This document shows positions 1-5,447 of a stretch of DNA of 5,447 bases, piece by piece. The stretch lies in contig JAJPZF010000076.1 of assembly GCA_021204545.1 (NCBI GenBank), positions 1 to 5,447 of the forward strand, read 5' to 3'. The DNA is from Prevotellaceae bacterium. GTDB lineage: Bacteria; Bacteroidota; Bacteroidia; Bacteroidales; Bacteroidaceae. Under the pieces are notes generated by a model, which was not told where the DNA came from, did no database searches, and was given only the letters and a program-made list of their open reading frames with translations. Made by a program: the position numbers and the translations under genes. Position 1 is the stretch's first letter, and the number at the start of each line of letters is the position of its first letter.

Positions 1-119
1 GGGCAAAGGGGTCTACACCCCTTCCATCAAAGAGGTATTACCCCTTCCGCCAAAGAGGTATTACCCCTTCCGCCAAAGAGGTATTACCCCTTCCGCCAAA
101 GGGGTATTACCCCTTCCGC
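1..119. repeat. 23-bp near-palindromic tandem repeat array
   Basis: Four full 23-bp units lie at 17-39, 40-62, 63-85 and 86-108. A partial fifth unit lies at 109-119, and a degenerate remnant at 1-16 suggests the array continues beyond the left edge. Units 2 and 3 are identical. Unit 1 differs at two positions (AT for GC at 26-27), and unit 4 has one A-to-G change at 102. Each unit carries TACCCCTT followed by AAGAGGTA or AAGGGGTA. In unit 4 the arms are a perfect 8-bp inverted repeat (85-92 and 99-106) around a 6-nt loop. The join between units 4 and 5 is also a perfect inverted repeat (99-106 and 108-115) around a single T. Spacing near two helical turns would suit an array of protein-binding sites, but a non-functional minisatellite or dispersed intergenic repeat is equally possible. 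No gene overlaps it. Confidence 0.9.
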
Positions 120-168
120 GGCGCCCCTAATACACTTTTTGTGGCGTTCTCGGTGAAAAAAGAGCCGA

Positions 169-204
169 TTTGTTAGGCGGGGAAGACATTAATGCATACC
201 TTTG
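169..204 (+). promoter_or_regulatory. Candidate Bacteroidetes-type promoter for cassette A
   Basis: TTTG at 169-172 is followed 24 bases later by TACCTTTG at 197-204, an exact match to the Bacteroidetes -7 element TAnnTTTG. The spacing is a few bases longer than usual, so the -33 assignment is weaker than the -7. Transcription would start near 210, giving a leader of roughly 55 nt before the ATG at 267. The leader is A-rich just before the start and has no Shine-Dalgarno sequence, which is common in this phylum. Bases 120-168 show no gene or other recognisable signal. Confidence 0.6.
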
Positions 205-266
205 CCTCGCTGAAAGCCTCGAACACTTGAATTATCAACTATCATAACACTAAACTTAAAACCCCT

Positions 267-2114
267 ATGAAACAAAAATCATTCATCCTTTACACTCTTC
301 TCGCCGCCCTCCCTCTCTCGCTGGGCGTGACACCCGCTTGGGCTGACGACGATGATGCCGAGACGACGGGAACAACAATAACTATAAGTGACTTTAGCCA
401 AGGCACAGCAACGAGGAGCGACGACACCAACCCAACGCCTGAGACGACATCTAACGCTGCCTTCATCAAGTGGGTAAGCACCTCCACCCCAGCCGTGACT
501 ATCCAAGACGCTAACTCCACCACTAACAACATCGAGTTCTCTTCTAATGGAGATGACACTTACGCCCTCAAGCTCTCGGAGGGCAGCAGCACCTCCTTCG
601 GCTACACCATCTCTGTCGCCGAAGGCTACTATATCAGTGATATGACTATCAAGGGCAACATCTCTGCCACTGACCTTAAGGTCACCATTGACTACGACAA
701 CGAGCTAACCGTTGAGGAGGCTAACGGGGAAGTGGAAAAGAGTATCACTGGCATCAACAAGCCCCAGATACGTATCCACCTCGACGGGGACAACACTGGC
801 GAGACGTTCACCATCACGTCCCTTACTGTCACCATAGCCGAGGGCATACCCGACCCCGTAGACCTCACGAACTATCACGTCTCGGCAGTGTCCTCGGAAG
901 TAGCCTCAGGCATAGAGGAAGGCAAGTGGTATATGCTTACCTCAGGAGGCGGCAAGGCACCGAGCTATGTCGCTTACGAGGATGAGGGCTACATCTCACT
1001 GAACAGCGAGACAACCCTTAGCACTCATGTCTACGCAAACCAGAGCGCAGAGGACGCAGCCCAGTATCTCCTTCGCTTCATCTCTTCCTCTAAGACATCT
1101 GATGGTAGTGAAGGCAAGGATACACCAGTCTATCACATACAGTTTGCTACGGGAAACTACTGGAACGATATGAAGGATAACACCTCAACCAGTGACAATA
1201 CTGGTGATATTACCGTCTCCACTACAAGCATAGGAGAGTATAACGCTTATCTCGTAAGTGACCAGTCATACTTCGGCATTAACGTCTACGACTTATCTTA
1301 TGCCATTAACGTAGCAGATAAAAATGACGATGAAGAGCTTCCTTATCGTCTGAAGCAATACTCTAACACTGGCTATGTAACCAACGACCATGCTAACGAC
1401 CACTGGAACCTGTACGAGGTGACGCTCGCCAACCCCAGCGAGGACATCACGTGGAAGATGACGACGGCAGGATGGGGCACGATGATACTTCCCTTCGCCG
1501 CTGACGTTCCCGAAGACCTTGCCGCCTACACCGTAAGCAGCATCGCCAAGAACGACACCCTCAGCCTTGGCGACGCTGTGGAGAGCCTTGAAGCCTGCAC
1601 CCCGTACATCGTGCAGTACACCGGCGAGGAGGAGCTGACGGAGGACAAGGAGTACACCTTCACTGGCTCGCCCGAGGACGACCTCGAGGACACTTACACC
1701 GCTAATGCCGACGACGGCACAAGCCTCACAGGCACGCTTAAGGATATGGATATGCCCGTGAGCGATGAAGAGAACAGCTACTACCTGCTGCAAGAGCAGG
1801 ACGATGACGTTGCCTTCTACATCGTGCAGGATTTATCTGACGACGATGGTAATGCTATTACCTTAAGCCTCAACGCTTACCACTGCTACCTCTCCACGCC
1901 AGTTGAGGAGAACACGGAGGAGAGCGAGGGCAACGTGAAGCTGGTCATCAACCTGCCAGGCACCGCCAAGGAGCAAGGCACGGCGACCGCCATCACCAGC
2001 GTCGAGCAGGAGACAGCCTCCTCCACCGCCGTCTACGACCTCTCGGGCAGGCAGGTGACCGAGCCGCGGAAGGGCATATACATCAAGGGAGGCAAGAAAG
2101 TGATAATAAAATAA
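267..2114 (+). CDS. Secreted multidomain protein with T9SS-like C-terminal tail (paralogue A)
   Basis: This is a 615-residue protein of unknown function, predicted to be exported. Residues 1-26 form a signal peptide: a basic start, a hydrophobic core and a signal-peptidase I site AWA before an acidic DDDD run. By comparison with the downstream paralogue the mature part divides into four regions. Residues about 33-192 look like a beta-rich domain with a STSFGYTISVAEGYYI stretch. Residues about 197-387 hold GKWY at 219-222 and end in NDHWNLYEVTLA. Residues about 394-570 begin ITWKMTTAGWGTMILPF and include NAYHCYL at 536-542, a type of domain recurrent in Prevotella-like secreted proteins. Residues about 571-615 are a compact sorting-type tail, YDLSGR at 590 then GIYIKGGKKV. 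The protein is strongly acidic and shows no catalytic motif. The start is supported by the signal peptide. It lies 21 nt upstream of a small gene, probably in one transcript. A surface binding or adhesin role is inference. Confidence 0.93.
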   Translation: MKQKSFILYTLLAALPLSLGVTPAWADDDDAETTGTTITISDFSQGTATRSDDTNPTPETTSNAAFIKWVSTSTPAVTIQDANSTTNNIEFSSNGDDTYALKLSEGSSTSFGYTISVAEGYYISDMTIKGNISATDLKVTIDYDNELTVEEANGEVEKSITGINKPQIRIHLDGDNTGETFTITSLTVTIAEGIPDPVDLTNYHVSAVSSEVASGIEEGKWYMLTSGGGKAPSYVAYEDEGYISLNSETTLSTHVYANQSAEDAAQYLLRFISSSKTSDGSEGKDTPVYHIQFATGNYWNDMKDNTSTSDNTGDITVSTTSIGEYNAYLVSDQSYFGINVYDLSYAINVADKNDDEELPYRLKQYSNTGYVTNDHANDHWNLYEVTLANPSEDITWKMTTAGWGTMILPFAADVPEDLAAYTVSSIAKNDTLSLGDAVESLEACTPYIVQYTGEEELTEDKEYTFTGSPEDDLEDTYTANADDGTSLTGTLKDMDMPVSDEENSYYLLQEQDDDVAFYIVQDLSDDDGNAITLSLNAYHCYLSTPVEENTEESEGNVKLVINLPGTAKEQGTATAITSVEQETASSTAVYDLSGRQVTEPRKGIYIKGGKKVIIK

Positions 2115-2135
2115 CCACCATAACACCAAGGAACA

Positions 2136-2303
2136 ATGAGAAAGTACATCAAGCCCTCAACGGAGGTGATAAGCACAGAGACACAGCGGATGATTGCCCT
2201 CTCCGCCATTAACGACACGCCCGCCATCAAGATGGACGGAGACGACGGCGACGGACTGGTGAAGAGCAACCTCTGGGACAACATTAACTCGTTCTGGAAC
2301 TAA
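2136..2303 (+). CDS. Small protein, 55 aa, partner of paralogue A
   Basis: The function is unknown. The ORF encodes 55 residues starting MRKYIKPSTE and ending NSFWN. The case that it is real rests on the second copy at 5201-5374. That copy sits at the same 21-nt distance from its large gene and shares YIKPSTE at 4-10, TE at 14-15, M-x-ALSA at 19-24, PA at 29-30, DGDGLVK and two downstream tryptophans. There is no hydrophobic signal peptide or membrane segment; the N-terminus is basic and the middle acidic. AAGGA at 2128-2132 lies only 3 nt before the ATG, so any ribosome-binding site is weak. Translational coupling to the gene upstream is plausible. A hairpin follows the stop by 27 nt. It resembles the small Bacteroidales proteins with a K-Y-x-x-P-like N-terminus, known to me only as hypothetical proteins. 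It could be a peptide precursor, a chaperone-like partner or a regulator; the sequence does not decide. Confidence 0.82.
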   Translation: MRKYIKPSTEVISTETQRMIALSAINDTPAIKMDGDDGDGLVKSNLWDNINSFWN

Positions 2304-2330
2304 GGAACTCGTACCATAACAACTCCTTTC

Positions 2331-2369
2331 GCCTGCCGCGACACCCAACACAAGGGAGCCGCGGCAGGC
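2331..2369 (+). terminator. GC-rich hairpin closing cassette A
   Basis: A perfect 10-bp stem, GCCTGCCGCG at 2331-2340 with CGCGGCAGGC at 2360-2369, encloses a 19-nt loop in which CCC and GGG could also pair. It starts 27 nt after the small-gene stop, where a terminator is expected. The following bases, TTCGTTAT, are not a true T-tract, so intrinsic termination is not assured. The same arms recur after the second small gene at 5399-5438. Confidence 0.7.
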
Positions 2370-2507
2370 TTCGTTATGTGGCTTGTGGCGGGCAGCGAAT
2401 AGGATAGAGAGTACCTTCGGGGCTTCCCTTGTTGACGCCTAAGGGTCGTTGTATTGCCACGTAAGCCTCGCGAAGAGGGTGCGCTAAGTGAGAAAGAGGA
2501 CTTAGGA
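2370..2507. other. Intergenic stretch with no recognisable gene
   Basis: This covers the featureless part of the roughly 340 bases between the cassette A small gene and paralogue B. No convincing ORF, tRNA or riboswitch-like structure is visible. TACCTTCG occurs at 2412-2419, as it does in the promoter candidate at 2533, but no well-placed TTTG precedes it. CCTC and GAGG around 2466-2478 could form a weak 4-bp hairpin. A reverse-strand ORF crossing this region also spans the terminator hairpin and looks like chance. Confidence 0.6.
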
Positions 2508-2540
2508 TTTGGCGGGAGCGAGGGGAAGGGCATACCTTCG
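2508..2540 (+). promoter_or_regulatory. Candidate promoter for cassette B
   Basis: TTTG at 2508-2511 is followed 21 bases later by TACCTTCG at 2533-2540, one mismatch from the Bacteroidetes TAnnTTTG -7 element. The context resembles the cassette A promoter: both have GATTTG upstream and GCATACCTT at the -7 region. Transcription would start near 2547, leaving a leader of about 100 nt before the ATG at 2648. This suggests cassette B has its own promoter rather than depending on read-through past the cassette A hairpin. Confidence 0.5.
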
Positions 2541-2647
2541 CAGGCGTAAAAGACTATTGTAGGTAAGGCTCTAAGGCAAGAAGGAAGTCCTGCTTGAAGG
2601 CAGGCAGTATAATCATTTCACTAACCCTATCATCAAACCAAAGTCCT

Positions 2648-5179
2648 ATGAAAAAGGAAACGTTACTCACTTTGGCCCTCGGGGCGGCACTGCCGTTCTC
2701 CTTGGGCGTGAACAGCGTTCGGGCTGAGGGTGAGGCTCTGGAGGGCGTCACCCTTGAGCTCGACCTCGGCGGCGGCACAGCCACGAGGAACGACAACACA
2801 GTGCAGCAGCCGGGGGGCTTAGCCTTCCTGAGGTGGGAGAGCGGCACGTCGCCCGTGGTGACCATCAGCGAGGCAAGCTCCACCGCCAACAACATCGAGT
2901 TCGCCTCGGAGAACAGCCTTAAGCTCTCGGAGGGAGGAAGCACCTCGTTCGGCTACATCATCTCAGTGCCTGCGGGCTACTACATCGAAGACCTCACGCT
3001 TAAGGGCACGCTCTCGGCAGAAGACCTTAGCGTGACGATAGACTCGAGCACTGAGCTTAGCGCGGAGGAGGCAGGCGGAGAGGTGCAGCAGACCATCACG
3101 GGCATCAATAAGCCTGAGGTGCGGCTCTTGCTCAAGGGCAACGACACTGGCGAGTCTATGACCCTGACGGAGCTGTCGGTGAAGGTGGCGCAGGGAGTGC
3201 CTGACCCCGTCGACGTGAGCGGCATGAGCGTCAGCAGTGTCTCGGAGACGGTAGCCACGGGCGTGGAGGAAGGCAAGTGGTACGCCCTCGCCTCGGCAGG
3301 CAGCAACGCCGGCGGCAAGTTCGTCTACTACAACGCCGCCGAGACCGACGAGCAGCACGCCACGCCCTTCACCGAAGGCACTAACCTGAGCGACTACGTC
3401 TCCGAAGGGATGAGAGCCGAGGACGCAGCCAAGTATCTCATCCGCTTCGTCCCCTCCGCCAAGACCACCGAGAGGGATGACGCTCCCGCCTACCGCGTGC
3501 AGTGGGCAACGGGCGAGTACTGGAGCGACCTCGCAGGCGAGGCGGGCGGCACGAAGATACACGTCTCGCCGACAAGCATTGGCGACTACAACGTCTACCG
3601 CGTGGAGGGGCAGACGTACTTCGGCATGAACGTCTACGACCTCGGCTACACGGTGAACATCGTGAGCGGAGTGTACGCCTTGCAGACGAACGGCAGCAAC
3701 AATGGCTATGTGACGGCAGGTCATGCCAACGACCACTGGAACCTCTACGAGGTGACGCTCGCCTCCCTGCCCGACGACGAGGAGGCTGAGGGGGAGGCTC
3801 TTAAGGACGTGGTGAACGACGCCTTCGCCGCACTGGAGAGCCGCTCGCAGTACGTCACCTCTGTTGACGAGGGTACAAGCGAGGAAGACCCCATAGGCAA
3901 CGGCTTGATAAGCAGCGTGGAGCAGCTCTCGTCGCCCTTCACCGAGAGCCTCGAGCACGCAGGGGCGCAGGGAGGCTTGGCTGCCCTTATAGACGGGGAC
4001 TCGACCACGGTGTGGATATCCACTTGGTACCAGCAGACGCACGTCGACGGCTTGCAGTACGTGCAGGTGGAGCTGCCCGACACTTTCGCCCGGCACGGCG
4101 GACCAGTGGTGCTGAGGCTTCAGCGCAGGGGCGGTCACGACGACCAGGACAGGACGACGGAGATGACGGTGAGGATGGTGGTCTTCGGCGACGACGACGA
4201 CAAGAAGGCTGAACACTCTGGCACGGAGTACGTGCTTGCCTCGCTCGACCTCTCGGACAATACCGACGACTACGCCCTCATCTACCGGGGCTTCACCGTG
4301 CCCGAGGGCGTGAAGTACCTGCGCTTCTACAGCGAGAACACCCTCACCCCCGACCACGGATGCTGGCACATGGCAGAGCTTCAGCTCTTCGGCACAGCCT
4401 TGACCGACGACTGCCCCAACGCCCTCTTGCCCGAGGCTGCCGCCCTGCTGCAAGAGGCTACAATGCAGGCAGTGAACGGCACCGAGACCAACGCCTCAGC
4501 GCTGCGTGAGGCTGTGAACACCTACCTCGCCACGGGCAACGAGCAAGAGCCTGAGGCGCTGGAGGTGACGTGGAAGATGACCGACGCTGGCTGGGCAACG
4601 CTCGTGCTGCCCTTCAACTCGGAGCTGCCCGAGGGTCTCGCCGCCTACACCTGCGAGGGGCTGGAAGGCTCGACGCTAACGCTTAGCCCTCAGGAGGCGA
4701 TAGGCGCTAACACTCCTTATATTATAGAGTACACAGGCGACGAACCCATCGAGAGCAGCCGCGAGTACACCTTCAGCGGTGTGGCTGAAGGCACTGACGA
4801 TACTGTCGCCGCACTGGAGAGCGACGTGCGCCTCACGGGTACGCTCGTGAACATCAACGTGCCGCAGAGCGACGGCGAGACGTGCAACTACGTCCTGCAG
4901 CGGCAGGACGAGGGGCAGGCAGCCTTCCACATCGTGCAAGGCGAGGACATCACCCTCAACGCCTACCACTGCTACCTCTCGCTGCCCGCCACGCAGGAGG
5001 TGAAGGAGCTGATCATGCTGCCCTCCGCTGCTGAGGACGAAGGCACGACGACAGCCGTAGAGGGCGTGGCCGTTAGCGAGCCTTCGGCAAAGGTCACCTA
5101 CGACCTCAGCGGTCGCCTCGCGCAGTCCCCCCGCCGAGGCATATACATCCGCGGCGGCAAGAAAGTAGTAATCAGATAA
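2648..5179 (+). CDS. Secreted multidomain protein with F5/8C-like domain and T9SS-like tail (paralogue B)
   Basis: This 843-residue exported protein is a paralogue of the one at 267-2114. The start at 2648 is preferred over an in-frame ATG at 2594 because it begins a clean signal peptide (residues 1-26, cleavage after VRA) and, like paralogue A, is preceded by CCT. Shared regions follow in order. The N-terminal beta-rich domain spans about 30-182. The GKWY region spans about 187-372, with GKWY at 209-212 and HWNLYEVTLA at its end. The VTWKMTDAGWATLVLPF domain spans about 640-800 with NAYHCYL at 771-777. The tail has YDLSGR at 818 and GIYIRGGKKV. Unique to this copy are about 265 residues (373-639): an acidic helical stretch, a probable F5/8 type C galactose-binding-fold domain at about 418-582 (LIDGD-x-x-TVW early, FTVPEGVKYLRFYS and AELQLFG late), then a helical linker. 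No catalytic residues are recognised. A cell-surface glycan-binding or adhesin role is inferred from the fold and sorting tail. Confidence 0.93.
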   Translation: MKKETLLTLALGAALPFSLGVNSVRAEGEALEGVTLELDLGGGTATRNDNTVQQPGGLAFLRWESGTSPVVTISEASSTANNIEFASENSLKLSEGGSTSFGYIISVPAGYYIEDLTLKGTLSAEDLSVTIDSSTELSAEEAGGEVQQTITGINKPEVRLLLKGNDTGESMTLTELSVKVAQGVPDPVDVSGMSVSSVSETVATGVEEGKWYALASAGSNAGGKFVYYNAAETDEQHATPFTEGTNLSDYVSEGMRAEDAAKYLIRFVPSAKTTERDDAPAYRVQWATGEYWSDLAGEAGGTKIHVSPTSIGDYNVYRVEGQTYFGMNVYDLGYTVNIVSGVYALQTNGSNNGYVTAGHANDHWNLYEVTLASLPDDEEAEGEALKDVVNDAFAALESRSQYVTSVDEGTSEEDPIGNGLISSVEQLSSPFTESLEHAGAQGGLAALIDGDSTTVWISTWYQQTHVDGLQYVQVELPDTFARHGGPVVLRLQRRGGHDDQDRTTEMTVRMVVFGDDDDKKAEHSGTEYVLASLDLSDNTDDYALIYRGFTVPEGVKYLRFYSENTLTPDHGCWHMAELQLFGTALTDDCPNALLPEAAALLQEATMQAVNGTETNASALREAVNTYLATGNEQEPEALEVTWKMTDAGWATLVLPFNSELPEGLAAYTCEGLEGSTLTLSPQEAIGANTPYIIEYTGDEPIESSREYTFSGVAEGTDDTVAALESDVRLTGTLVNINVPQSDGETCNYVLQRQDEGQAAFHIVQGEDITLNAYHCYLSLPATQEVKELIMLPSAAEDEGTTTAVEGVAVSEPSAKVTYDLSGRLAQSPRRGIYIRGGKKVVIR

Positions 5180-5200
5180 CCCTTTAACACGACAAGAACG

Positions 5201-5374
5201 ATGAGACAGTACATTAAGCCCTCCACGGAGGCAACAGAGACGGAGCCCGGGCTGATGCTCGCACTCTCAGCTGTAAGCACCGACCCTGCGACGCACGACC
5301 CCTCCAACGCCGACGGCGACGGCCTGGTGAAGGGCAGCGTCTGGCAGAGCGGCGGCTCTATATGGGGAGAGTGA
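5201..5374 (+). CDS. Small protein, 57 aa, partner of paralogue B
   Basis: This is a paralogue of the small protein at 2136-2303, again beginning 21 nt after a large secreted-protein gene. It starts MRQYIKPSTE, shares M-x-ALSA at 19-24 and PA at 29-30, and has DGDGLVK at 38-44. Tryptophans at 48 and 55 match W47 and W54 of the other copy. The segment between A30 and DGDG is the least conserved and accounts for part of the 2-residue length difference. NADGDGLV (36-43) fits the first eight positions of an EF-hand-type calcium loop, but the usual acidic residue at loop position 12 is a valine (V47). There is no signal peptide, membrane helix or strong Shine-Dalgarno; ACAAGAACG precedes the ATG. 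The function is unknown, and being a co-expressed partner of the upstream protein is inferred from position only. Confidence 0.82.
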   Translation: MRQYIKPSTEATETEPGLMLALSAVSTDPATHDPSNADGDGLVKGSVWQSGGSIWGE

Positions 5375-5398
5375 GACAGTAGAGAAGTAAGCTGACGT

Positions 5399-5438
5399 GC
5401 CTGCCGCGCTGCGCCCATACGTGGGGAGCGCGGCAGGC
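5399..5438 (+). terminator. GC-rich hairpin closing cassette B
   Basis: A perfect 12-bp stem, GCCTGCCGCGCT at 5399-5410 with AGCGCGGCAGGC at 5427-5438, contains a further CCCA/TGGG stem (5414-5417 and 5422-5425) closed by a TACG loop. It starts 24 nt after the small-gene stop. Only TTACGTTAT follows before the window ends, so there is no T-tract. Arms and downstream bases closely match the hairpin at 2331-2369. Confidence 0.75.
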
Positions 5439-5447
5439 TTACGTTAT

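Noticed and set aside
1..119. CRISPR array
   Set aside because: Units are directly adjacent with no unique spacers, so this is a tandem repeat, not a repeat-spacer array.
1293..1793. 166-codon open frame on the reverse strand within paralogue A
   Set aside because: It is antisense to a conserved domain shared with paralogue B and has no recognisable features or ribosome-binding context.
2300..2533. 77-codon reverse-strand ORF in the intergenic region
   Set aside because: It covers the terminator hairpin and the candidate promoter of the next gene, has a low-complexity basic translation, and no counterpart was found after cassette B within the window.
2594..2647. In-frame upstream ATG adding 18 residues to paralogue B
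   Set aside because: The extension would bury the signal peptide behind a polar segment, and paralogue A starts at the position equivalent to 2648.
4189..4206. DDDDK run resembling a protease site
   Set aside because: The protein is acidic throughout and such runs are expected by composition; nothing suggests processing here.
2963..4453. 496-codon open frame on the reverse strand
   Set aside because: It lies antisense to paralogue B, whose signal peptide, paralogy and domains are convincing. Its translation is Val/His/Leu/Arg-rich without domain character, as expected for the complement of a GC-rich acidic gene.

Overview
The window looks like a chromosomal accessory stretch from a moderately GC-rich member of the Bacteroidales, most likely Prevotellaceae. 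Three things point there. The secreted proteins end in a compact YDLSGR...GIYI..GKKV tail of the type IX secretion (T9SS) sorting-domain kind. The promoter candidates match the Bacteroidetes TTTG / TAnnTTTG pattern. The large genes have no Shine-Dalgarno sequence. Genus and species cannot be fixed from the sequence alone.

Layout, all genes on the + strand: (i) bases 1-119 hold a 23-bp tandem array whose units are near-palindromic, running off the left edge; (ii) bases 120-266 are a promoter and leader; (iii) cassette A is a 615-residue secreted multidomain protein (267-2114), a 55-residue small protein (2136-2303) and a GC-rich hairpin (2331-2369); (iv) about 340 bases between cassettes hold the hairpin, a second promoter candidate and a leader; (v) cassette B is an 843-residue paralogue (2648-5179), a 57-residue small protein (5201-5374) and a matching hairpin (5399-5438) at the right edge.

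The main finding is that the whole unit is present twice in tandem: large exported protein, 21-nt gap, small protein, hairpin. Gap length, small-protein sequence and hairpin arms are all conserved, while the large proteins have diverged to roughly half-identical residues by eye. Protein B also carries about 265 extra residues with a probable F5/8 type C (discoidin/CBM32-like) galactose-binding-fold domain flanked by helical segments. The consistent pairing suggests that each small protein works with, or is co-expressed with, the large protein upstream. No catalytic domain is recognisable, so a surface adhesin or glycan-binding role is an inference.

The small genes begin with MR(K/Q)YIKPSTE, share M-x-ALSA, and share DGDGLVK followed by two tryptophans. 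The recurrent small Bacteroidales proteins beginning with a K-Y-x-x-P-like motif are, from memory, similar. Their function is not established here.
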